Assembly (NCBI GenBank): GCA_023394415.1
Contig: JAEXAR010000001.1
Coordinates: forward strand, 1-64,000
Reading direction: 5' to 3'
Origin: Bacteroidota bacterium
Lineage (GTDB): Bacteria > Bacteroidota > Bacteroidia > Flavobacteriales > Weeksellaceae
Length of the DNA stretch: 64,000 bases
This document shows positions 16,990 to 24,783 of the stretch, piece after piece. The notes beneath the pieces are model-generated. The model had not been told where the DNA came from. It saw only the letters and a list, made by a program, of their open reading frames with translations, and made no database searches. Made by a program: the position numbers and the translations under genes. The first letter of the stretch is position 1. Each line of letters opens with the position of its first letter.

Positions 16990-17631
16990 ATGGAGTTACA
17001 TCAAAATTTTAATTTCGCTATAGAAATACTTGGGACGATATCTTTTGCAATGTCGGGTGCATTTGCGGCGATGCAGAAACGTTTCGATCCTTTTGGAGTA
17101 TTGATTATTGCTTTTGCCACTTCCGTTGGAGGTGGAACCGTACGCGACTTACTCTTGGATGTACCGGTTTTTTGGATGCACGATTTGTGGATGTGTTCAC
17201 TCATTTTTGTAACGGGGATTTTTGCAATGATTTTTAAATCTGTGGAGAAAAAATTTCGGGTAACACTGTTTATGTTTGACAGTTTTGGACTCGGACTTTT
17301 CACGATTATTGGGATTCAAAAAGGATTGAATGCTGATTTACATCCAATTATTTGTGTCACTTTAGGAACAATAACAGGTTGTTTTGGTGGAATTATTCGG
17401 GATATTTTACTGAATAGAATTCCATTAATTTTAAGAAAGGAAATCTATGCTACAGCCAGTATTTTTGGGGGAAGTTTGTTTTTAATTTTAGCAAAATTTA
17501 CGCCGTTATCTTATACTTTTGTTCAGGTTTCAACGATTCTACTCATTGTTGCGTTAAGAACTTTAGCCGTAAAATTCCATTGGCAAATGCCAAAATTTTA
17601 TGCTAATAATAATGATGAAGGAGAAATGTAG
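16990..17631 (+). CDS. TRIC-type cation channel family protein (UPF0126/YadS)
   Basis: 213 residues with about seven membrane helices arranged as two similar halves. Each half carries the glycine-rich RD motif: GGGTVRDLLL near residue 47 and GCFGGIIRDILL near 132. Prokaryotic TRIC homologues form trimeric inner-membrane K+/cation channels; older annotations call them UPF0126 or glycine transporter-like. The physiological ion here is not shown. It follows coaD closely, and a 36-base AT-rich hairpin lies after the stop. Confidence 0.9.
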   Translation: MELHQNFNFAIEILGTISFAMSGAFAAMQKRFDPFGVLIIAFATSVGGGTVRDLLLDVPVFWMHDLWMCSLIFVTGIFAMIFKSVEKKFRVTLFMFDSFGLGLFTIIGIQKGLNADLHPIICVTLGTITGCFGGIIRDILLNRIPLILRKEIYATASIFGGSLFLILAKFTPLSYTFVQVSTILLIVALRTLAVKFHWQMPKFYANNNDEGEM

Positions 17632-17652
17632 GTTTTAAACCACACGGAAACA

Positions 17653-17688
17653 AGATTAATAAATAATAAAATATTGTTTATTATTAAT
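17653..17688. repeat. AT-rich hairpin after the TRIC gene
   Basis: GATTAATAAATAA in the left arm pairs imperfectly with TTATTATTAATC in the right arm. There is no following T run, so I do not call it a full terminator; it may stabilise the 3' end. Confidence 0.4.
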
Positions 17689-17750
17689 CCAATTTAAATT
17701 TATCTCGTCTTTTAGTTTAATAATTGACTTTTTAATAACTCTATGTTTAT

Positions 17751-18116
17751 ATGTGGTTAGATTTAAATTTTGAAAATCCTTTCTTAAACGTCCTTTTCAT
17801 TACAGGAATTTGCGTCTTGGCCGTGAGTTTGATTTTCTATTTTTTCCCACCCAAAAAAATCAATTATTTATATGGTTTTAGAACCCAACGTTCAATGAAA
17901 AATCAAGACAATTGGGATTTCGCTCAGAAACATTCTTCTCGACAACTTATTTTCGCCTCTATTTCAATGCTGATGATTTCAATGGTCGGACTTTTCATCA
18001 AATCAACAGAAATGGTTTGGATTTGGTTTGGTTTAGCAACCATGACGGGAATTTTAATATTTTCCTGTTTTAGAACTGAATCTGCTCTTAAAAAATTTGA
18101 AAACAAAAAACCCTGA
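17751..18116 (+). CDS. SdpI family membrane protein
   Basis: 121 residues with three hydrophobic segments (about 12-32, 68-86, 89-107) and the family stretch INYLYGFRTQRSMKNQDNWDFAQ between the first two. SdpI is known in Bacillus as an immunity and signalling protein against the toxin SdpC, but most bacterial homologues, like this one, lie outside any toxin locus and have no proven role. The ATG at 17751 begins MWLDLNFENPF. Its stop codon lies inside a bidirectional terminator hairpin shared with the gene at 18150. Confidence 0.82.
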   Translation: MWLDLNFENPFLNVLFITGICVLAVSLIFYFFPPKKINYLYGFRTQRSMKNQDNWDFAQKHSSRQLIFASISMLMISMVGLFIKSTEMVWIWFGLATMTGILIFSCFRTESALKKFENKKP

Positions 18117-18140
18117 AAAAATTTTCAGGGTTGATATTTT
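18107..18140. terminator. Bidirectional terminator
   Basis: AACCCTGAAAA (18109-18119) pairs perfectly with TTTTCAGGGTT (18122-18132). The stop codon of the SdpI gene is inside the stem. The convergent gene at 18150-18719 ends just beyond. Confidence 0.85.
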
Positions 18141-18149
18141 ATGTTTCTT

Positions 18150-18719
18150 TTAAAAGAATTTTCCTCTCTGTCTCATATGTGGGTTGTGCATATGCTTTTG
18201 CATACTTGGCATTTTCAGTTGGTCTTTCATCATTTTTATTTGATCCGTCATCATTCCGGCAGTATCGAGTTTTTTAGCTTCTTCCAAAAGTTTTTGTCCT
18301 TCCTGTTTTCTACCTTTCGATATAGCTACAGCAGCCAAATTAAGAGTTGCCATGGCTCTGTCGTGCTTCATATTCAAGCCATATTCTAATGCTTTTTTCA
18401 TTAAAGGTTCTACTTTAGCAGGGTTATCCTGAGCCAACGTTAATCCTGTTAAATAATGATAGTAGCCATATTGCGTCTTGTGAAGCTGTGTCTTGTAATT
18501 GGTAATATTGTTCAAATATTTTGCGGCTTTTTCCATTCTCTGTTTTCTCATTTGCCAAAAAGCCAATAGAATATTTTCATTTTTAAAAAATAGAAAAATC
18601 GGGAATGCAGATAATAAAAATACAACTACACCCCAACCTAAATTTCTGGTAAAAAACATCATATAGATTCCAAGTCCAATTAGAATTGCGGCGAGCACCA
18701 ATTTTATATACTTATTCAT
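18150..18719 (-). CDS. Membrane protein with C-terminal TPR-like helices
   Basis: 189 residues. Two membrane segments (about 5-22, LVLAAILIGLGIYMMFF, and 28-45, GVVVFLLSAFPIFLFF) anchor it in the inner membrane. Residues 55-165 are helical with TPR-like spacing (YYHYLTGLTLAQDNPAKVEPLMKKALEYG). The tail is rich in Met, His and Gln (MPSMQKHMHNPHMRQRG), perhaps a metal-binding stretch. I do not recognise a named family. Monocistronic, with a good promoter (TTG, 20 bases, TATCTTTG). Confidence 0.78.
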   Translation of the reverse strand: MNKYIKLVLAAILIGLGIYMMFFTRNLGWGVVVFLLSAFPIFLFFKNENILLAFWQMRKQRMEKAAKYLNNITNYKTQLHKTQYGYYHYLTGLTLAQDNPAKVEPLMKKALEYGLNMKHDRAMATLNLAAVAISKGRKQEGQKLLEEAKKLDTAGMMTDQIKMMKDQLKMPSMQKHMHNPHMRQRGKFF

Positions 18720-18736
18720 TTTTAAATTTTAGAAGT

Positions 18737-18767
18737 GCAAAGATATGTTTTTGTAAGTTTTTTAACA
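18737..18767 (-). promoter_or_regulatory. Bacteroidetes-type promoter of the 18150 gene
   Basis: On the minus strand a TTG is followed after 20 bases by TATCTTTG (18744-18737), matching both halves of the consensus. The ATG is 17 bases downstream. Confidence 0.65.
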
Positions 18768-18812
18768 AGTCGTTAATTTTTAGTATTTTGGTTTTGTAAA
18801 ATTTTTATCCTA

Positions 18813-18974
18813 ATGAAAATCAATCTTTTATTTTTATTTTTGATGATAACCTCTATTTTTTCGGCACAAACTGCGGAACAAATTTTAAAAAAACTCAATC
18901 TTCCTTTGCCTGAACTATTTTATCATTCTTCAGCAACAGACAAAACCCTCATAAAAGGAATATTTAGCAACTAA
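18813..18974 (+). CDS. Short secreted protein, possibly a truncated gene
   Basis: A 53-residue frame starting MKINLLFLFLMITSIFSAQ, a near-ideal signal peptide, then about 34 residues (TAEQILKKLNLPLPELF near the start). The signal peptide argues for a real gene. The mature part ends abruptly, its stop overlapping the 3' end of the convergent folA by four bases, so it may be the remnant of a longer gene cut by rearrangement. The LKKLNLPLPE stretch faintly recalls the start of secreted RidA-like proteins, but this is weak. The rest of the mature part has no recognisable domain. Confidence 0.5.
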   Translation: MKINLLFLFLMITSIFSAQTAEQILKKLNLPLPELFYHSSATDKTLIKGIFSN

Positions 18975-19459
18975 ATCCTCCTTTCAAACGTCTGAAAACA
19001 CATATCAAACTCGTTTTTCTCATCTTTTTCGTGGCAGATTTCGTTGGTTTTCTGCCAAACTTTCTCATCTATTTTTGGAAAAAAAGTATCTGCTGGCAAA
19101 TCAGCTTTTACTAATGTAACTTCTAATTTATCAACAATATTGATGGTTTGTTCGTAAATGTTGCCACCACCGAGGATAAAAATATTTTCGTCAATTTTTT
19201 TGGCAAATTTTATGGCTTCTTTAATACTCCCCACGATTAAAATACCCTCCTGAAACCAATCAGTTTTACGACTAACTACTATGTTGGTGCGATTTGGAAG
19301 TGGCTTACCAATACTTTCATAAGTTTTGCGTCCCATAATAATTGGATGCCCAGATGTGATTTCCTTGAAATGTTTCAAATCTTTTGGCAAATGCCAAAGT
19401 AACTGATTATCATTACCAATTTGATTATTCAAACCCATTGCTACAACAATTGTTATCAT
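18971..19459 (-). CDS. folA: Dihydrofolate reductase
   Basis: 162 residues. Reduces dihydrofolate to tetrahydrofolate with NADPH in the cytosol. The protein starts MITIVVAMGLNNQIGNDNQL; key stretches are WHLPKDLKHFKEITSGHPIIMGRKTYES cut across residues 22-49, the NADPH-binding GGGNIYEQ near 99, and TFFPKID near 124. Length is normal. thyA is not in the window. It diverges from lemA, with both -7 elements in the 79-base gap. Identification is certain. Confidence 0.97.
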   Translation of the reverse strand: MITIVVAMGLNNQIGNDNQLLWHLPKDLKHFKEITSGHPIIMGRKTYESIGKPLPNRTNIVVSRKTDWFQEGILIVGSIKEAIKFAKKIDENIFILGGGNIYEQTINIVDKLEVTLVKADLPADTFFPKIDEKVWQKTNEICHEKDEKNEFDMCFQTFERRI

Positions 19460-19475
19460 TTTTTTATCTTTTTTA

Positions 19476-19503
19476 CAAAATTAGCACATAATTTGTATAT
19501 TTG
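19476..19503. promoter_or_regulatory. Divergent promoter pair, folA and lemA
   Basis: Minus-strand TAATTTTG at 19483-19476 faces folA; plus-strand TATATTTG at 19496-19503 faces lemA. Both fit TAnnTTTG and lie 12 bases apart, so the two promoters overlap and may compete. Confidence 0.5.
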
Positions 19504-19538
19504 GGTAACGATTAAAAAAAACTTAAAAAATTTAAACT

Positions 19539-20147
19539 ATGAGAAATAGAGGTTGTATGAGCGCCGGAACTATCGGCATTGCACTTCTTGTAATTGGAGC
19601 AATTTTGTTCTTCTGGGGCAAAAATGGCTATAACAATTTTGTTGGCAAAGAACAGACTGTAAACACCAAATGGTCGAACGTAGAGACGGTATACCAGAAG
19701 CGTGCGAACCTAATTCCTAATTTGGAAAGAACGGTAAAATCCTATTCAAAATTTGAGCAGGAAACTTTAACTAAAGTGATTGAAGCTCGTTCTAAAGCTA
19801 CATCTGTAAACATTGATCCTACTAACATGACAGAAGCTGACATGGCTAAGTTTCAGGCTGCACAAGGTGAATTATCAGGTGCATTAAGCAGATTGATGGC
19901 AGTTGTAGAACAATATCCTAATCTAAAAGCGGATCAACAGTACATTAACTTCCAAAGAGAATATACTGCAATTGAAAACAGCATCCGTTCAGAAACTGTG
20001 AATTATAACGAAGCAGCACAGGATTATAATACAACGATTAAAACTTTCCCAAACAATATTTTGGCAAACTTTACCAACTTTAAAGAAAAACCTTACTTTA
20101 AAGCTGCTGCAGGTGCAGAAAAAGCACCGGAAGTTTTCACAAACTAA
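19539..20147 (+). CDS. LemA family protein
   Basis: 202 residues: one N-terminal membrane helix (about 10-26, GTIGIALLVIGAILFFWG) and a long helical domain with the family sequence QTVNTKWSNVETVYQKRANLIPNL split across residues 37-60. LemA proteins are membrane-anchored, cytoplasm- or periplasm-facing helical proteins of poorly known function. In Bacteroidetes they are normally followed by two TPM-domain genes, exactly as here; the first overlaps the stop by one base (TAATG). A three-gene operon is very likely. Confidence 0.93.
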   Translation: MRNRGCMSAGTIGIALLVIGAILFFWGKNGYNNFVGKEQTVNTKWSNVETVYQKRANLIPNLERTVKSYSKFEQETLTKVIEARSKATSVNIDPTNMTEADMAKFQAAQGELSGALSRLMAVVEQYPNLKADQQYINFQREYTAIENSIRSETVNYNEAAQDYNTTIKTFPNNILANFTNFKEKPYFKAAAGAEKAPEVFTN

Positions 20148-20575
20148 TGAGTAATTTTCTTACAAATCAACAAATGGCTTCCCTTGTGGAAGCCATTCAA
20201 ACAGCGGAAAATTGTAGTACAGGCGAAATTAGAATCCATATAGACTCTAATACTGAAGATAATAATGCGGAAATGGCATTTGAAGTTTTCAAAACGCTTT
20301 GTAAAGACAAAACCGCTGAAAAAAACGCTGTGCTTTTTCATGTCAATTTTGAGAAAAAATATCTTACAATTATTGGTGATGAAGGCATACACAAAAAAGT
20401 GCACCAGAATTTTTGGGACAAAATGCACGATGACATTACAGCAGAATTTGCTAAAGGCAACTATTACCAAGCCCTAAAAAGCGCTGTCTTGGAAACCGGT
20501 ATTGAACTGAAAAAGCATTTCCCAATCAATGGTGACAACCCTAATGAAATACCGAATGAGATTACCTTCTCTTAA
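20147..20575 (+). CDS. TPM-domain protein without signal peptide
   Basis: 142 residues, a stand-alone TPM (DUF477) domain: FLTNQQMASLVEAIQTAE near the start, STGEIRIHID near residue 24, and KKYLTIIGDEGIHKKV near 66. TPM domains are implicated in photosystem II repair in plants and in membrane-linked functions in bacteria, but the biochemical role is not settled. It is translationally coupled to lemA (TAATG) and overlaps the next TPM gene by about 30 bases, so all three are made together, probably as a complex at the inner membrane. Confidence 0.9.
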   Translation: MSNFLTNQQMASLVEAIQTAENCSTGEIRIHIDSNTEDNNAEMAFEVFKTLCKDKTAEKNAVLFHVNFEKKYLTIIGDEGIHKKVHQNFWDKMHDDITAEFAKGNYYQALKSAVLETGIELKKHFPINGDNPNEIPNEITFS

Positions 20576-21365
20576 AATCTTTTTTACATTATTGGTGTTA
20601 TGCTTTAGCATTTTTGCTTCAGCACAATATACTATTCCTCCCAAGCCTTCAGAAAACAAATACATTTTTGATAATGCAGATTTACTAAATGAGACGGAAG
20701 AAAGTATGTTGAGGCAAAAATTGAAAATGTATGAAGATTCTACCTCTACAGAAATTGTAGTTATCATCATTCCTACTACTAACGGAGAAGACATCAATTT
20801 CGTAGCCACGAGATATGGAGAAAAATGGGGTGTTGGCGAAAAAGAACAAGACAATGGTTTGGTTTTTCTAATTGCTAAAGACGACAGAACGATGTCGATA
20901 CAGCAAGGCCGTGGTGTTGAAAAATATCTTACGGCATCTGTAGCTGGACAAATTATCGACTATATCATAGCACCCAATTTTAAACAGGGCTTGTATTATG
21001 ATGGTATTAACCGTGGTACTACAGCTCTTATGGAAGTTGTAGAAGGGAAATTTCAACCGATTGTACAGGATGATTATCAAGGAGGTGATATAAGCATTTT
21101 CCAAATTTTATTTATTGCTTTTGTCATTTTCTTAATACTAAGCTTCTTGTTTAGAAATCGCGGTGGCGGAAGAGGAAATTATGATGACGATGATGATGTG
21201 ATTATTACAAGACGTGGACGTAGAACATATCCGGGAGGTTTCTTCCCATTCCCTCCTATGGGTGGAGGATTTGGTGGAGGCGGTAGCTTTGGCGGAGGCG
21301 GTGGTGGTTTTGGCGGCTTCGGTGGAGGAAGTTTCGGAGGAGGCGGTGCTTCTGGAGGATGGTAA
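20544..21365 (+). CDS. YgcG-type TPM-domain membrane protein
   Basis: 273 residues from ATG 20544; the ATG at 20556 is equally possible. Signal peptide (SLKIFFTLLVLCFSIFASAQ), TPM domain (about 35-165, DNADLLNETEES and IQQGRGVEKYLTA), one membrane helix (about 185-200, IFQILFIAFVIFLILSFLF), then an Arg/Asp patch and a Gly/Phe-rich tail ending GGGGASGGW. This matches the YgcG/DUF1517-like layout. The tail's GGxFGGGG repeats are typical of the family. The gene overlaps the preceding one and is followed by a terminator that overlaps the next promoter. Confidence 0.9.
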   Translation: MKYRMRLPSLKIFFTLLVLCFSIFASAQYTIPPKPSENKYIFDNADLLNETEESMLRQKLKMYEDSTSTEIVVIIIPTTNGEDINFVATRYGEKWGVGEKEQDNGLVFLIAKDDRTMSIQQGRGVEKYLTASVAGQIIDYIIAPNFKQGLYYDGINRGTTALMEVVEGKFQPIVQDDYQGGDISIFQILFIAFVIFLILSFLFRNRGGGRGNYDDDDDVIITRRGRRTYPGGFFPFPPMGGGFGGGGSFGGGGGGFGGFGGGSFGGGGASGGW

Positions 21366-21446
21366 TGATATAAGTGAGGTTAAAATCAATAAAAATCGTA
21401 TAGTTTTAAACTTTATAAGACAGTTTTTACTATTACAAACTAATAA

Positions 21447-21492
21447 AAAATCAGTCAGTATTGGCTGGTTTTTTTGTTTTTCACTATATTTG
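21447..21492 (+). promoter_or_regulatory. Terminator overlapping the kefF-like promoter
   Basis: AAATCAGTCA pairs with TGGCTGGTTT (21448-21471, with G-U pairs) before a T run, ending the lemA operon. Inside it TTG at 21461-21463, then 21 bases, then TATATTTG at 21485-21492 form a promoter for the next gene. Confidence 0.65.
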
Positions 21493-21504
21493 AGAAAAAG
21501 TGAA

Positions 21505-22032
21505 ATGCCTTCCAAGAAAACACTTGTACTTTTTGCGCATCCATTTTTGGAGTACTCATATTCAAATCGGGAACTCATCAATTTCTATGAGAGACATCAA
21601 CACTACGACTTTAGGGATTTGTATGAGGAATATCCTGATTTTCATATTGCTGCCTTCAGAGAAAGAAAAAGATTGCGAAATTATGAACGTATCATTTTTC
21701 ATTTCCCAATAATTTGGTTTGGGATGCCACCACTTTTAAGGCTTTGGATTGATGAAGTGTTTGATGGAAACTGGATTACTGAAGGCGAAGAAAACCCAAT
21801 TGAGGGTAAAGAAGTCTATATTTTGGTAACAACAAGGAGTAAAGAGCGTTCATTTGGCAGAGAAGGCAAACACTATTTTACTATTGAAGAACTTATAAGT
21901 GGATTAATTGTGACTTTGAAATGCTTTAAAGCTGATATAAAGAAACCCTTTATCGTTTACGAAGCAGAAAAGCTTACCAAAAAAGACATTATTCTTTACA
22001 AACAGAAATTCACAGAATTTTTAGGAAAATAA
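21505..22032 (+). CDS. NAD(P)H oxidoreductase, KefF-like
   Basis: 175 residues from ATG 21505 (MPSKKTLVLFAHPFLEYSYSN); the frame extends upstream but only over the previous gene's tail and promoter. It is a flavodoxin-like quinone reductase of the KefF/MdaB type: FAHPFLEYSYSN near residue 9 and HFPIIWFGMPPLLRLWIDEV near 67 bind FMN and form the dimer. KefF proteins are ancillary subunits that activate the KefC glutathione-gated K+ efflux system. The next gene, one base away, is a KefC-like antiporter, which supports that pairing. Confidence 0.9.
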   Translation: MPSKKTLVLFAHPFLEYSYSNRELINFYERHQHYDFRDLYEEYPDFHIAAFRERKRLRNYERIIFHFPIIWFGMPPLLRLWIDEVFDGNWITEGEENPIEGKEVYILVTTRSKERSFGREGKHYFTIEELISGLIVTLKCFKADIKKPFIVYEAEKLTKKDIILYKQKFTEFLGK

Positions 22033-22033
22033 T

Positions 22034-23899
22034 ATGGAATCTACGATATCTATGAACCTGCTTATCTTTCTCGGCGCAGCCATTGTTATGGTTCCGTTAG
22101 TGAAACAGTTTGGCTTAAGTTCTGTGATAGGTTATATTCTTGGAGGCATTATCATAGGTCCTTTTGTACTAAAGCTTACCGGAAGTGAAACCGAAGACAT
22201 TATGCACGCCACTGAATTTGGAGTAGTCATGCTTCTGTTCATCGTAGGTTTAGAGCTGGAGCCTAGAAAATTCTGGGCGTTAAGGAAAAGAATTTTAGGC
22301 TTGGGATTATCACAGGTTTTACTGACCATTGCTTTGCTTTTTTCAATATTTTATTTTGCAGGTTGGCGCGTAGATCAGGCAGTTGCAGTAGCCATTTGTT
22401 TTGCACTCTCTTCTACTGCTATCGTTTTACAGATGCTTGAAGAAAGAAGTCTCTTCAGAACTTCTGGAGGTGAAGCCTCTTTTACTACCCTTTTGTTTCA
22501 GGACATTGCGGTTATTCCCATTCTGGCAATTCTACCTATTATTGCTAACTATCATCCGAAAGAAGAAGGCAGTGAGATACAGATTTTAATACAGAAACTT
22601 CCACAATGGTTACAAGCCGGAACCGTTTTTTTCGGGGTCGCATTTCTTATTCTATTAGGGAAATTTGTGTTTGTCCCATTTTTAAGATTTGTTTCCAAAT
22701 CGGGTATGAGTGAGCTTCTAACTGCATCCTCTTTATTTCTGGTAATCGGAGTTTCGGAACTTATGATTGTTATAGGACTTTCCCCTGCACTTGGCGCTTT
22801 TATCGCAGGTGTGATGCTTGCCAACAGCGAGTTTAGGCACGAACTTGAGGCACAGGTTGATCCTTTCAAAGGTTTGCTGCTTGCTGTTTTTTTTGTAAGT
22901 GTGGGCGCTACAATCAATTTTCATACAATATTAGAAGATCCGATTTTCATTTTTACTACGGTAATGGTTGTTTTAGTAGTGAAATTTGCAGTTTTATATG
23001 GCGTTGGGAAAATTTTTAAACTTGGAAACATTCCAAATCTATTTTATGCATTTGCCCTATCGCAAGTGGGTGAATTTGCATTTGTATTGATTAATTTTTC
23101 AACAAAACTATATTTATTTAGTCCGAAGTTCAATTCGCAACTAATGGCAATTACGGCTATGACAATGCTTATTACGCCTTTATTATTAATTTTTTATGAT
23201 AAAGTTATTATCCCGAAACTTAATAAATCTGAAGAAGGAAGCCCATTCAGTATTACAGAAGGTGAAATACCTCAAAAGAAAATCATTATAGTAGGTTTTG
23301 GACATTTTGGCAGCGTTGTGGGAAGATTATTGAAAGCTACCAATATTTCTGCTACCATTTTGGATTACGATGCTGAAAGAGTAAAACTGCTAAGGAGCTA
23401 TGGTTTTAAGGTATATTATGGCGATGCTACCAGAATTCAAATTCTTCGTGCTGCCGGAATAGAAGAGGCTGAAATCCTTGTTCTATGTTTAGATGACGTG
23501 GAAGACAATAAATATATTGTAGAATTGGCACGTGAAAACTTTCCTCACATCAAAATTTTTGTAAGAACTAAAAACCGAATCGATGCGTACTATTATCTCA
23601 ACCACGGAATCGACAATATTTACCGCGAAACATTGGGGACTGCAGTGGATATGGCAGTAGATGTCTTAAATGAAACCGGAATCCGAAAATATGCCGCAAG
23701 ACGTCTCGGCAAGAGATTTATGAATATCGATAAAGCGTCGGTAAGAAAACTGGCAAAAAGCTATGAAGAAGGTGATGCTTCATTTTTCACTCTTCGTGAA
23801 ACCCTTCGTCGTGAGGAAGCTCTTTTGGACTTTGATAATATGAACTTCCACACACACGACTGGTTTGATGAGGATGATGAAGAGGAAAAAAAATCCTAA
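22034..23899 (+). CDS. CPA2 cation/proton antiporter, KefC-like
   Basis: 621 residues. About twelve membrane helices fill residues 5-390 (Na+/H+ exchanger fold, e.g. FGLSSVIGYILGGIIIGPF and LSPALGAFIAGVMLANSEF). Residues about 412-530 are an RCK/TrkA-N domain with the NAD-binding IIVGFGHFGSVVGRLL. KefC-type systems release K+ in exchange for H+ when glutathione adducts form, protecting against electrophiles. The KefF-like gene is one base upstream. Bacteroidetes often lack glutathione, so the ligand may differ. The C-tail is acidic (DEDDEEEKKS). Its stop overlaps the convergent adhesin-like gene by four bases. Confidence 0.92.
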   Translation: MESTISMNLLIFLGAAIVMVPLVKQFGLSSVIGYILGGIIIGPFVLKLTGSETEDIMHATEFGVVMLLFIVGLELEPRKFWALRKRILGLGLSQVLLTIALLFSIFYFAGWRVDQAVAVAICFALSSTAIVLQMLEERSLFRTSGGEASFTTLLFQDIAVIPILAILPIIANYHPKEEGSEIQILIQKLPQWLQAGTVFFGVAFLILLGKFVFVPFLRFVSKSGMSELLTASSLFLVIGVSELMIVIGLSPALGAFIAGVMLANSEFRHELEAQVDPFKGLLLAVFFVSVGATINFHTILEDPIFIFTTVMVVLVVKFAVLYGVGKIFKLGNIPNLFYAFALSQVGEFAFVLINFSTKLYLFSPKFNSQLMAITAMTMLITPLLLIFYDKVIIPKLNKSEEGSPFSITEGEIPQKKIIIVGFGHFGSVVGRLLKATNISATILDYDAERVKLLRSYGFKVYYGDATRIQILRAAGIEEAEILVLCLDDVEDNKYIVELARENFPHIKIFVRTKNRIDAYYYLNHGIDNIYRETLGTAVDMAVDVLNETGIRKYAARRLGKRFMNIDKASVRKLAKSYEEGDASFFTLRETLRREEALLDFDNMNFHTHDWFDEDDEEEKKS

Positions 23900-24705
23900 C
23901 GCAGATTTACACTTCCGCTGCTGCTTTCATTTTTAGTAACTGAAATATCGCCTTTTCTGTAAACCGTAACATCACCGCTAGAACTTGCTGAAGCCATAAG
24001 TTGTCTCGAAACTGCCAAATCGATACTTCCAGAGCTCGATGCCTGCAATGTTGCCGTTTCCGAAACCATTTCGCTAGCGTTAATAGATCCTGATGATGAA
24101 GCTTGCATTACCGATTGTTTTGCGGTTCCTTTTAAATCAATTTCTCCGGATGATGATGCTTCTGCTTTCAAATTGATGGCCCATATTTTACCGGAATAAT
24201 CTCCACTACTTGAAGCTGTAATTGAAAAATCATTAGCTTCAATATCGCCATCAATGCTTCCGGAACTCGAAACTGCTACTGACATTTTTTCCTGCACAAA
24301 TTTGTCTTTCAAATCAATGCTTCCTGAAGAAGAAGCCTTCAATGCGCTGAAGTCTTTAGCATAAATTTTCGCTCTCACATTGAATTTATCCGTAAAATTT
24401 AATCTTATCCCGGGTTTCATTCTAATGTGAAGTTTACCGCCTTCATTTTCAACCAAAACATCTTCCATCATATTATCAGGTGCAAAAACCACTACTCTTT
24501 CCACGTCTGATTTTATCACTTCAGCATCTATACCTGTGGAAACCTGTATTTGCTCAAAATCAAATTTATATTCTTTTTCGGCAATATTATTGCTGGGCTT
24601 TTTAGTGTTTACTGAAAAATAATTAGTGGGATTAACCTGTCCGTCTTTTGTTGAACAAGCCGAAACTACAATTAGGGACAAAGTGCTCATAATCAAAGTT
24701 TTCAT
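23896..24705 (-). CDS. Head GIN (DUF2807) lipoprotein with SSSG repeats
   Basis: 269 residues. A lipoprotein signal (STLSLIVVSACSTKD, lipobox VSAC) puts it on a membrane surface. After a conserved GIN head (FEQIQVSTGIDAEVI) come eight SSSG motifs at roughly 16-20 residue spacing (KASSSGSIDLK, QASSSGSINAS and others), predicting a right-handed beta solenoid with Ser/Gly turns stacked on one face. DUF2807 proteins are described as putative auto-transporter adhesin head domains; the role is unproven. A TAAATTTG element lies 23 bases upstream, and the M3 peptidase gene diverges from it. Confidence 0.88.
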   Translation of the reverse strand: MKTLIMSTLSLIVVSACSTKDGQVNPTNYFSVNTKKPSNNIAEKEYKFDFEQIQVSTGIDAEVIKSDVERVVVFAPDNMMEDVLVENEGGKLHIRMKPGIRLNFTDKFNVRAKIYAKDFSALKASSSGSIDLKDKFVQEKMSVAVSSSGSIDGDIEANDFSITASSSGDYSGKIWAINLKAEASSSGEIDLKGTAKQSVMQASSSGSINASEMVSETATLQASSSGSIDLAVSRQLMASASSSGDVTVYRKGDISVTKNESSSGSVNLR

Positions 24706-24727
24706 AATTGGTGATTTAGTGGTTTTT

Positions 24728-24735
24728 CAAATTTA
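24728..24735 (-). promoter_or_regulatory. -7 promoter element for the DUF2807 gene
   Basis: Minus-strand TAAATTTG, 22 bases upstream of the ATG at 24705. Confidence 0.5.
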
Positions 24736-24783
24736 ATAATTTTAAAGTATCTTTAACTCTCTATTTATCCTAACAATCGAACA

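Noticed and set aside
23943..24330. Regular repeats suggesting a CRISPR array
   Set aside because: They are in-frame SSSG codons of the DUF2807 protein with variable spacing and no conserved direct repeat.
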